In this document: piece after piece, positions 1 through 5,644 of the stretch
Position numbering within the stretch: the stretch's first letter is position 1
How the letters are laid out: the number at the start of each line of letters is the position of its first letter
Assembly (NCBI GenBank): GCA_016841125.1
Contig: JAENZU010000263.1
Coordinates: 1 to 5,644 of the forward strand
DNA: 5,644 bases
Origin: Melioribacter sp.
Lineage (GTDB): Bacteria > Bacteroidota > Ignavibacteria > Ignavibacteriales > Melioribacteraceae
Direction of reading: 5' to 3'
Translations under genes and position numbers: made by a program
Notes under the pieces: model-generated
Seen by the model: the letters and a program-made list of their open reading frames with translations, nothing else
What the model was told of the DNA's origin: nothing
Database searches by the model: none

Positions 1-117
1 GCTATATTTGCGATATATTAAACTGCCCAACCCAATAAACTAACAAAATTGTAAAATCTCATATACATTTGAATTGAATAGTTTGTATAAGCTGCGTTTA
101 ATTTTATTATTTTTCGC

Positions 118-146
118 TTGACATACATCTCAATATGAGATATATT
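118..146 (+). promoter_or_regulatory. Strong promoter of the higBA operon
   Basis: A perfect -35 box TTGACA (118-123) is followed after exactly 17 bp by TATATT (141-146), a good -10 box. Read as a Bacteroidota-type promoter it also works loosely (TTG, 20 bp, TATATTGA). The predicted start of transcription is about 152-153, which is the A or T of the higB start codon, so the transcript would have almost no leader. This is a prediction from sequence only; spacing and box quality are directly visible. Confidence 0.7.
127..141. promoter_or_regulatory. Palindromic operator candidate for HigA autoregulation
   Basis: The sequence ATCTCAATATGAGAT has perfect 6-bp arms, ATCTCA and TGAGAT, around a 3-bp centre. 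It fills the second half of the promoter spacer and touches the first base of the -10 box, so a bound dimer would block RNA polymerase. HigA-type antitoxins are known to bind palindromes in their own promoter. That HigA binds here is inferred from position. A single further ATCTCA half site lies at 56-61. Confidence 0.55.
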
Positions 147-151
147 GATCT

Positions 152-439
152 ATGCATATCATTTCTCGAAAAAGATTATTGGAGTTCAGTGCAAAACATC
201 CAAATTCTGATAAACCATCAGATAGATGGTATCGCATAATAAAACAAAGCAATTATAATTCGTTTCAGGAATTAAGGAAAACATTTCCCAAAGCGGATCA
301 AATTGGAAAATTTATTGTATTTAATATTAGCGGTAACAAGTTTCGTTTAATTGCTTACATAGTTTTTTCATCAAAACAAGTTTATATTCGTCATATTTTA
401 ACACATCCAGAATATGATAAAGGTAAATGGAAGAAATAA
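152..439 (+). CDS. higB: HigB-family mRNA interferase toxin
   Basis: This is a 95-residue toxin of the HigB family (RelE/ParE-like fold), which cuts mRNA on the translating ribosome in the cytoplasm and is neutralised by HigA. The sequence fits the E. coli-type HigB layout. The N-terminus begins MHIISRKRLLEF. The centre holds the FNISGNKFRLIAYIVF segment (about 58-73), matching the family's FN-x-GN-x-x-R pattern. The C-terminus holds YIRHILTHPEYDKGKW (about 78-93) with the typical R-H-x-x-T-H-x-E-Y-D residues. Length is normal for the family. The start is fixed by the conserved N-terminus although no good Shine-Dalgarno lies upstream; the nearest GAG is 12 bases away. One base separates its stop from the antitoxin start at 441, so the two are translated from one transcript. 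Toxin-first order is typical of hig modules. No inactivating lesion is visible. Confidence 0.93.
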   Translation: MHIISRKRLLEFSAKHPNSDKPSDRWYRIIKQSNYNSFQELRKTFPKADQIGKFIVFNISGNKFRLIAYIVFSSKQVYIRHILTHPEYDKGKWKK

Positions 440-440
440 A

Positions 441-860
441 ATGATAAAAGATAAAAATGAAATTCAAAAAGTTTTAATGGTTTGGCCAACGGTATCCAAG
501 GTTGTTTCAACAATCCACACTGAAAGACAATACAATCGAGCGATAAAAATGATTGATCAACTAATAGATGACGTTAATGAAAAAAGTGATCCGGTCAAAG
601 AATCATTGATTGATATTCTCGGCACGTTAATTAGAGATTATGAAGATAGAAATATTGAAGAACCCAACGGAGATCCGATTGGAGTCTTAAAATATTTATT
701 AGAAGAACACGAACTGACACAAAATGACTTGAAGGAAATTGGCAGTCAAGGCGTTGTTTCAGAAATACTTAACAGAAAAAGACAACTAAATTTAAGGCAA
801 GTAGCAGCACTCAGCAAAAGATTTTCTGTCTCTCCGTCTGTCTTTATTGAAATTGATTAA
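441..860 (+). CDS. higA: HigA-family antitoxin with XRE-type helix-turn-helix
   Basis: This is a 139-residue antitoxin that should bind and block HigB and repress the shared promoter. The N-terminal part (about 10-75) carries the family pattern WPTVSKVVSTI-HTERQYNRAIKMIDQLID and then LIRDYEDRNIEEPNGDPI. The C-terminal part (about 80-136) is a helix-turn-helix of the HigA type: LTQNDLKEIGSQGVVSEIL, NRKRQLNLRQ, then LSKRFSVSPSVFIE. E. coli HigA has the same order and similar wording. I chose the ATG at 441, one base after the higB stop, because GGAAG at 429-433 sits 7 bases upstream. An in-frame ATG at 414 inside higB has no ribosome binding site and would add nine residues outside the family pattern. 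The short gap suggests translational coupling. Confidence 0.93.
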   Translation: MIKDKNEIQKVLMVWPTVSKVVSTIHTERQYNRAIKMIDQLIDDVNEKSDPVKESLIDILGTLIRDYEDRNIEEPNGDPIGVLKYLLEEHELTQNDLKEIGSQGVVSEILNRKRQLNLRQVAALSKRFSVSPSVFIEID

Positions 861-872
861 CATCAAAGAAAG

Positions 873-903
873 TACTCGAAATTAACGAAAATCGATTTGA
901 GTA
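873..903. terminator. Weak hairpin after higA, possible terminator
   Basis: TACTCGAAAT (873-882) and ATTTGAGTA (895-903) can pair through nine bases with one bulged G, leaving a 12-base loop. On the + strand it is followed by an A/T-rich stretch but not by a clean run of T. It lies 12 bases after the higA stop, where a terminator would be expected. The stem is AT-rich, so the call is weak. Confidence 0.3.
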
Positions 904-960
904 ATTTAAATTTATTGTTAAATTGAACGACTTTAGAAATAGGATGAAAAATTAAAAATT

Positions 961-980
961 TATACTAATTAAATTAAAGG
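961..980 (+). promoter_or_regulatory. Possible -10 box and ribosome binding site of the CBS gene
   Basis: TATACT (961-966) resembles a -10 box, but no recognisable -35 box lies 16-18 bp upstream. AAAGG (976-980) sits 7 bases before the ATG at 988 and is a good Shine-Dalgarno that fixes the start. The ribosome site is reliable; the promoter is tentative. Confidence 0.35.
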
Positions 981-987
981 TTGTGAA

Positions 988-1422
988 ATGAATACAGTTT
1001 ATGATTTACTCAGCAAAAAGGGGAAACAAGTTTGGTCTGTAACTTCAGACACAAAAGTTTTTGATGCTCTCAAAATTATGGCAGATAAAAATGTAGGGGC
1101 GTTATTAGTTATTGACGATGGTAATGTAGTCGGTATTTTTTCCGAAAGGGATTATGCCCGCAAAGTAGTCTTGAAAGGGTTTACCTCCAAAGAAGTGGAT
1201 GTTGCATCAATCATGTCCACAAAAGTACTTTATGTAACCACCGAAAGAAGAGTGGACGAATGTATGGCGCTTATGATCGAGAAAAAAGTTCGTCACCTTC
1301 CAGTATTCAAAGATAAAGAATTAGTTGGGGTAATATCCATCGGCGATGTTGTTAATGCATTGCTTGATCATAAAAACTTTATGCTTGATCAGCTTGAATC
1401 ATATATTACAGGCAGAAGTTAA
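988..1422 (+). CDS. Stand-alone two-CBS-domain protein
   Basis: This 144-residue cytoplasmic protein consists of little more than a pair of CBS domains, which together form a Bateman module. CBS1 spans about 17-60 and contains VFDALKIMADKNVGALLVID and the GIFSERD turn (49-55). CBS2 spans about 80-126 and contains RVDECMALMIEKKVRHLPVF and GVISIGD (114-120). The S-x-x-D ends of both loops match the residues that usually contact the ribose and phosphate of adenine nucleotides. Such modules bind AMP, ATP or related ligands and regulate a partner. No catalytic or DNA-binding domain is fused here, so the target is unknown. A short basic N-terminus (residues 1-16) and a C-terminal helix (about 127-144) complete it. 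The gene stands alone: 127 bp after higA and convergent with the next gene. Length and composition are ordinary for the family. Confidence 0.92.
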   Translation: MNTVYDLLSKKGKQVWSVTSDTKVFDALKIMADKNVGALLVIDDGNVVGIFSERDYARKVVLKGFTSKEVDVASIMSTKVLYVTTERRVDECMALMIEKKVRHLPVFKDKELVGVISIGDVVNALLDHKNFMLDQLESYITGRS

Positions 1423-1464
1423 TCAACAAGAAGTATTTTAGGAAAGTGGCGGACAAATTAATTT

Positions 1465-1587
1465 AAAGAGGCTGCCTCAGAAGCTTGCTTTGGCATTAAA
1501 TTCTAGCCGGGGACAGCACTTCTCCAAACCGTTTCACTTATGCGTATTTGGCGAAACGGTTTGAGGTACTTTTAAGACTGCCTCTTT
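1465..1587. mobile_element. Short inverted-repeat element, MITE-like or solo IS remnant
   Basis: A 123-bp non-coding stretch between two convergent genes is bounded by AAAGAGGCTGCCTCAGAAG (1465-1483) and, inverted, AAAGAGGCAGTCTTAAAAG (1569-1587). These agree at 15 of 19 positions, with the outer eight identical. The GAGGCTGYCTC-AAAAG wording resembles ends seen in several insertion sequence families; I recall this but could not check it. Inside is a perfect 11-bp hairpin described separately. There is no transposase reading frame and I see no convincing target-site duplication. It could instead be a bidirectional terminator or another repeated intergenic element. Copies elsewhere in the genome would decide. 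Confidence 0.45.
1525..1563. repeat. Perfect 11-bp inverted repeat inside the element
   Basis: CAAACCGTTTC (1525-1535) and GAAACGGTTTG (1553-1563) are exact reverse complements around a 17-base loop. The stem is the strongest in the window and lies between the stops of two convergent genes (1422 and 1606). In the + direction it is followed by GAGGTACTTTT, a weak T run, so partial terminator activity is possible. The other direction has no T run. Confidence 0.75.
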
Positions 1588-1605
1588 TGATATCCGAAAT
1601 TATAA

Positions 1606-2331
1606 TTATCGTACAAGGTAAGGAATTATAATTTTACCTCTATCTTCTCCGGTAACTGCATTTGTTAATTCATAAATAAAATCAACTCTTCCGGCATCGC
1701 TGTCAACTTTTTCGAAATATAGAAAACCCGAAACTATACCGTCTTTATCCAGAACTCCTTGAGGCAGTGCTTTGAATCGCATATTTAGTGTGGGCAAATC
1801 GACATTTATTCTTTCCCAGGTATAATATTTACGAACATAATCGTTATCTAATTTCTATTCATCAGTCCAAAAGGGAAAACTCGGATAAACCGTACTATAA
1901 AGTGGATAAATGAAAAACTTTTCTAAATCATAGAAAGGATTTTCAATTTTAACAATTTTTTCATCAAAAATTAGTTTGTCGATAGACCCTTCCATTTTGT
2001 ATAAGGGAAGAGCGGAATATACTCTGCCGTCTTTACTTTTAATTGAAAAATTAGAATAGTCAACTGCAATGGGTGTATCTCCATTATTATTAATTGTTAC
2101 ACGCATTGGAGTGACATACGCGGGAACATCTTTATCTCCTTCCCACATGTCGGAACCTACGGTAATTTTAATGTCATTCATATCAACTTCTTCAATTTCT
2201 AAAGATTCGGGAGTATACTTGTAGTCCCCTACCGGCGTGAGATCGGTTTAGGTTTGTGCTTCAGATAATGATGCACCAAATAAAAATATAAAAATGAACA
2301 TGAAGCATATTTGCTTAAAATTATTTTTCAT
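1606..2331 (-). pseudogene. Exported protein of unknown function, two in-frame stops
   Basis: One continuous frame of 242 codons reads from ATG (2331) to TAA (1606), interrupted only by TAA at codon 28 (2248-2250) and TAG at codon 159 (1855-1857). The start has a strong GGAG ribosome site 8 bases upstream (minus-strand copy of 2340-2343). The first 27 residues form a Sec signal peptide: MKNNFKQ, a hydrophobic core CFMFIFIFLFGAS, and a likely cleavage after SEA. The mature part begins TDLTPVGDYKYTPESLEIEEV. It continues with a beta-rich segment (ITVGSDMWEG, VTINNNGDTPIAVDYSNFSI) and ends with ALPQGVLDKDGIVSGFLYFEKV and GKIIIPYLVR. This looks like a hypothetical exported beta-sandwich protein I have seen in other genomes, but I cannot name a function. 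Because the frame and protein-like sequence persist across both stops, the damage is recent, or the stops are sequencing errors or are read through. A promoter could not be identified. Confidence 0.8.
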
Positions 2332-2568
2332 TGTTAAATCTCCAAATTGTTATACGTATCCGTAAATAATAAAATCTTGTTAATAAGCAGTGAAATTAAA
2401 GTTTTGACCGATAATATCATCTCCCTCAAAGAAATGTTTATAATTAGTTGTTTTTACAGTTTTGGTTAAGTGAGAAAAGATTTAGCTTTATATAAAAACT
2501 AAAAAAATGGATTTAATGAAAATTTTTGTTCAAATATTAATGGCCGTAAGTTCAGCAAAAATTCAAAA

Positions 2569-5265
2569 TTATATTCTTTCTCCGGATTTTGCTAAAATAG
2601 ATTTTTGAACTGTTTTATAAATTTCTCCGCATATTATCACGAAAAACCACCCGGCAATTATTATAATCCAATTTTCAACACTCAAATTGACAGTATGAAA
2701 CGGCTGATTCAAAAAACCAATATAAATTACTGTTAAAGTAAGTCCGATGGTTACTAAGTTGCCGAGTATCAACGGTTTATTCGAAAAGAACCCGAGGTGG
2801 AATGATGTGTCCATCAGAGAACGGCAATTAAAACTGTTTGCGAGTCTTGCAAATATAAGAGCAGCAAAGTACATTGTCATTGCGTGCCTTTGATCAAATC
2901 CGTTATTAAGTACAACAACATAAATTAGTATTGTTGCAAAAGCCGTCCATAAACTTGTAGCAGTTATTAAAACAAGAGCCGGTTTATTCAAAATTCCTTC
3001 TTTAACATTTCTGGGTTTTACTTTCATAATATCCGGTTCGGGCGGTTCAACACTTAGAGTAATTGCAATGATTCCATCCATTATAAAATTTATGAACAGA
3101 ATTTGCACTGCGATCAGCGGAATTGGAAGTCCCCAAAATAAAGCAAAGACGAGACCGATAACTGTGCCCATGTTGCCACCCAGCAAATAAACTAAATACT
3201 TTCGGATATTTTCAAAAATGCTTCTTCCCTCTTCAACCGCCGAAACGATAGAGGCAAAATTATCATCAGTCAGTATCATGTCTGCAGCTTCACGGCTAAC
3301 ATCCGTTCCTTTAATTCCCATGGCAATGCCAATATCCGATTTTTTTAGAGAGGGAGCGTCATTTACACCGTCTCCGGTCATTGCAACAATATTCCCTCTG
3401 TGCATCAAAGCTTCAACTATTTTCATTTTGTGAGAGGGTGATATGCGGGCAAATACTTCTGTTTTATCTACTATCCTTTCGAATTCCTCATCGTTTATAT
3501 CCTCTAGTTCGGACCCTTCGAGAGCATTACCTTCCTTCAGAATTCCAAGCTCTTTTGCAACGGCAATAGCAGTAACCTTATGATCGCCGGTAATCATAAT
3601 TGGTTTAATTCCTGCTGATTCACATTTTTGTATTGCCTCTTTTGCCTCTTCTCTCGGCGGGTCAATCATCCCGAAAAAACCAAGAAATGTTAAGCCCCTC
3701 TCCAGAGAATTAATATCATAATTTTCATCAAATTCTTTGAAACCTATTGCAAGAAGTCTGAGGGCTTCTTTCCCGAATGAATCTGCGACCTCATAAATTC
3801 TTTTTTTATCTTCATCGGATATTTCTTCAACTCCATTTTCAGTAAAGTGATGCGAACATGATTCAATAATTATTTCAGGAGCTCCTTTACTAACGGCAAA
3901 ATAACTGTTTTCCCCACGATGAATCGTACTCATTCTTTTCGTTTCGGATGAAAATGGGATCTCATCTTCGCGTTGAAATTTCTTTTGTAATTCATCTACA
4001 TTTAGATTTGCCTTTGCAGCGGCAACGATTAATGCACCCTCAGTCGGATCTCCCAGGATTTTCCACTTGTCATCCTTTTTAGTCAATTTTGAATCATTGC
4101 ATAGTGACCCCATTACCAGTAATTTCTTTAGTGCTGTATCATCAGATAAATTTGGAGAACCCTCGTCGGTCGTTATCTTTCCATCAGGAGAATATCCGGA
4201 ACCTGAAACATTATACTCGGATCCGGCTACAAAGATTTTTCTGACGGTCATTTCATCTTTTGTTAGAGTCCCTGTTTTATCGGAACAAATAATATTTGTG
4301 GAACCAAGCGTTTCTACCGCTGGCAGTTTGCGTATAAGAGCTTTTCTCTTTACCATTCTTTTTACACCGAGCGCCAGGCTTATTGTTACAACTGCCGGAA
4401 GAGCTTCGGGTATTACGGCAACAGCAAGAGCAACTCTCCATATAAACATTTCGAGAAGTTCATCACCTTTGTAAATTCCAAATAACCCCATCAGTGTTGC
4501 GATAATTATTGCAAAGACTCCCAATCTCTTACCTAGATCGTCAAGGTTATTTTGAAGGGGAGTTTTCCTGCCCTCGGTATCATGAAGCATTTGTGCGATT
4601 TTCCCGAATTCAGTATCCATTCCGGTTCCTACAACAACCGCTTTGCCTCTGCCGAATGAAACGGCAGTACCGGAATAAACCATATTTATTTTATCGCCCA
4701 GGGGTGCCTTTTCAATTTTCAACTGATCCGAAATTTTATCTATCGGAGTTGATTCACCCGTTAGTGCAGCTTCATCAGTCTTTAAGTTATTTGATTCCAG
4801 AATTCTGCAGTCGGCTGGAACCTTGTCGCCGGTTTTAAGTAATATGATATCACCTGGAACTAACTCATGTGCGGGAATCTGAGAATCTTTTCCATCCCTA
4901 ATAACACTGGAATGCGGAGCCGCCATTTTACGAAGCGAGTCAATTGCTTTCCCTGCGTGAAATTCCTGTACAAAACCCAATATACCTGCAAGTATAACAA
5001 TAATTATTATTGCTATCGCTTCAAGTCCCTCTCCAATTGAAAGTGAAATTACTGCGGCAATAATTAAAACGACGATTAGAATACTTTTGAATTGTTCAAG
5101 AAGCTGAAAGATCCAATGTTCTTTTTTCTCCGCTTCAATTTCATTTTTCCCGTATTTTTCTAATCTATCTGCTGCCTCATTCTCGGAGATTCCTTCGTAG
5201 GAGGAAACTAACTTTTCAAGTATCGATTCCTTGTTTAATATGTGCCAATGAGTTTTTGAATCCAT
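2569..5265 (-). CDS. P-type cation-transporting ATPase, calcium-pump type
   Basis: This 898-residue inner-membrane pump is of the P2 class and probably exports Ca2+ using ATP. Domain order is complete. The N-terminal cation ATPase domain is at about 5-75 and membrane helices 1-2 at about 58-100. The actuator domain has TGES (169-172), followed by helices 3-4 with the ion-binding PEALP (286-290). The phosphorylation motif DKTGTLT has its aspartate at 329, and the nucleotide domain has KGAPE (460-464). DPPR (535-538), TGD (559-561) and TGDGVND (630-636) follow, then helices 5-10 to about 886. Ion-site residues visible are E287 in helix 4, N698 in helix 5, and N726 and D730 in helix 6. These match the second calcium site of SERCA; the helix 5 glutamate of the first site is replaced by T701. 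I chose ATG at 5265; a TTG nine codons upstream lies within the predicted promoter. Transport of another cation is possible. Neither end is damaged. Confidence 0.94.
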   Translation of the reverse strand: MDSKTHWHILNKESILEKLVSSYEGISENEAADRLEKYGKNEIEAEKKEHWIFQLLEQFKSILIVVLIIAAVISLSIGEGLEAIAIIIIVILAGILGFVQEFHAGKAIDSLRKMAAPHSSVIRDGKDSQIPAHELVPGDIILLKTGDKVPADCRILESNNLKTDEAALTGESTPIDKISDQLKIEKAPLGDKINMVYSGTAVSFGRGKAVVVGTGMDTEFGKIAQMLHDTEGRKTPLQNNLDDLGKRLGVFAIIIATLMGLFGIYKGDELLEMFIWRVALAVAVIPEALPAVVTISLALGVKRMVKRKALIRKLPAVETLGSTNIICSDKTGTLTKDEMTVRKIFVAGSEYNVSGSGYSPDGKITTDEGSPNLSDDTALKKLLVMGSLCNDSKLTKKDDKWKILGDPTEGALIVAAAKANLNVDELQKKFQREDEIPFSSETKRMSTIHRGENSYFAVSKGAPEIIIESCSHHFTENGVEEISDEDKKRIYEVADSFGKEALRLLAIGFKEFDENYDINSLERGLTFLGFFGMIDPPREEAKEAIQKCESAGIKPIMITGDHKVTAIAVAKELGILKEGNALEGSELEDINDEEFERIVDKTEVFARISPSHKMKIVEALMHRGNIVAMTGDGVNDAPSLKKSDIGIAMGIKGTDVSREAADMILTDDNFASIVSAVEEGRSIFENIRKYLVYLLGGNMGTVIGLVFALFWGLPIPLIAVQILFINFIMDGIIAITLSVEPPEPDIMKVKPRNVKEGILNKPALVLITATSLWTAFATILIYVVVLNNGFDQRHAMTMYFAALIFARLANSFNCRSLMDTSFHLGFFSNKPLILGNLVTIGLTLTVIYIGFLNQPFHTVNLSVENWIIIIAGWFFVIICGEIYKTVQKSILAKSGERI

Positions 5266-5289
5266 ATAAGAGTTCTGAATAATAATTTT

Positions 5290-5318
5290 CAAAGTTAATT
5301 AAAAAAATGAAAAATCAA
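5290..5318 (-). promoter_or_regulatory. Bacteroidota-type promoter of the ATPase gene
   Basis: On the minus strand TTG (5318-5316) is followed after 18 bp by TAACTTTG (5297-5290), an exact match to the TAnnTTTG -7 element known for the primary sigma factor of Bacteroidota. Transcription would start about 5284, giving a leader near 20 bases before the ATG at 5265. No Shine-Dalgarno is visible in that leader, which is common in this group. Prediction only. Confidence 0.5.
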
Positions 5319-5453
5319 TAATAATGTTTAAAAGAGTAGAGGGCAAAAATATTGCTTCCAAATTGCAGGTATTAATTGCATCCGACTTTAGCAAGAAATG
5401 ATACAGCGGAATCTAGAAACTCATATTCCGTTGGACTATTATTTTTGATAGCG

Positions 5454-5644
5454 TTAAGTTAGGTTTACAATTTTAGAATAGACTCTTCCCCCTTTATCCG
5501 TAACCTTCACTGTAATGGTTTTTATGTTTGAACTCGGCTTTGCGTAGAACATGTGATTGTTTTTTAACGGCTCTACCCAAGGATGTTTCGCCGGCAGAGA
5601 TTCTCCTTTCTGAAGTTTCACTGAAAGCGGATCGAATGAAGCCG
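5454..5644 (-). CDS. C-terminal end of an unidentified protein (partial)
   Basis: The last 62 residues of a gene entering from the right edge end at TAA (5454-5456). The readable part runs from ASFDPLSVKLQKGESLPAKH through PWVEPLKNNHMFY to KTITVKVTDKGGRVYSKIVNL. The final stretch looks like the closing strands of an immunoglobulin-like beta-sandwich: T-I-T-V-K-V-T-D, a G-G turn, then R-V-Y. Such ends occur in exported enzymes, including the C-terminal domain that follows some calcineurin-like phosphoesterases. That identification is a guess and the catalytic part is outside the window. Codon-like composition and the absence of stops in this frame, while the other two minus-strand frames are closed, support it as coding. 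The ATPase gene starts 188 bp further on in the same direction. Confidence 0.65.
   Translation of the reverse strand, partial: ASFDPLSVKLQKGESLPAKHPWVEPLKNNHMFYAKPSSNIKTITVKVTDKGGRVYSKIVNLT

Noticed and set aside
1..44. Possible tail of a gene entering from the left edge
   Set aside because: The open frames at the edge are only 6 to 14 codons long and give no recognisable protein.
414..440. Longer higA start at ATG 414 overlapping the end of higB
   Set aside because: It has no ribosome binding site and adds residues outside the family pattern. The ATG at 441 has GGAAG at the right distance.
1855..2181. Separate 108-residue protein starting at ATG 2181
   Set aside because: The upstream codons in the same frame encode a matching mature protein start and a signal peptide with a good ribosome site, so this is a fragment of the interrupted gene. 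The same applies to 1606-1797.
2338..2424. Possible 28-codon minus-strand reading frame ahead of the broken gene
   Set aside because: The GGGAG abuts its ATG directly, which is too close to serve as a ribosome site. The peptide shows nothing recognisable.
2521..2563. AATTTTTG/CAAAAATT inverted repeat downstream of the ATPase stop
   Set aside because: The stem is almost pure A/T with a 27-base loop. This is expected by chance in such AT-rich spacer DNA.
3218..4838. Plus-strand reading frames at 3218-3433, 3381-3569, 4067-4474 and 4509-4838
   Set aside because: They lie antisense to the ATPase, whose coding frame is unmistakable. They show no recognisable domains and no supporting start signals.
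5266..5292. Longer ATPase start at TTG 5292
   Set aside because: It is a rare start codon without a Shine-Dalgarno and lies in the predicted -7 promoter element. The ATG at 5265 gives a normal N-terminus.
5407..5430. Hairpin CGGAAT/ATTCCG with a 12-base loop after the edge gene
   Set aside because: The stem is only 6 bp and no T run follows in the direction of transcription, so it is not a convincing terminator.

Overview
The window is an AT-rich bacterial chromosome segment. I suggest a member of the Bacteroidota/Ignavibacteriota/Chlorobiota neighbourhood, with modest confidence. The grounds are a TAnnTTTG-type promoter in front of the large ATPase gene, Shine-Dalgarno sites of uneven strength, and the general look of the proteins. 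No rRNA, tRNA or marker gene is present to settle this.

Layout: positions 1-151 hold no gene but carry a strong promoter with a palindrome inside it. Positions 152-860 (+) are a toxin-first type II toxin-antitoxin operon of the HigB-HigA class. Positions 988-1422 (+) encode a small stand-alone two-CBS-domain protein. Between this gene and the next, convergent one lies a 123-bp structure with imperfect terminal inverted repeats and an 11-bp internal hairpin. It looks like a non-coding miniature or solo mobile element, or an elaborate bidirectional terminator. Positions 1606-2331 (-) are a gene for an exported protein of unknown function. It has a clear signal peptide and good ribosome binding site but is broken by two in-frame stop codons with no frameshift. 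Positions 2569-5265 (-) encode a complete 898-residue P-type ATPase of the calcium-pump type. Positions 5454-5644 (-) are the 3' end of another gene that runs off the right edge.

The genes do not form one pathway. HigBA is a self-contained, autoregulated stress or addiction module. The CBS protein probably senses adenine nucleotides and acts on an unknown partner. The ATPase exports a cation, most likely Ca2+, across the inner membrane. The broken gene and the edge gene lie on the same strand as the ATPase but are separated from it by 237 and 188 bp, so co-transcription is not obvious.

I found no convincing new biological system. The most notable items are the doubly interrupted but in-frame exported protein gene, the small inverted-repeat element, the operator-in-promoter layout with a possibly leaderless higB, and the altered first calcium site of the ATPase.
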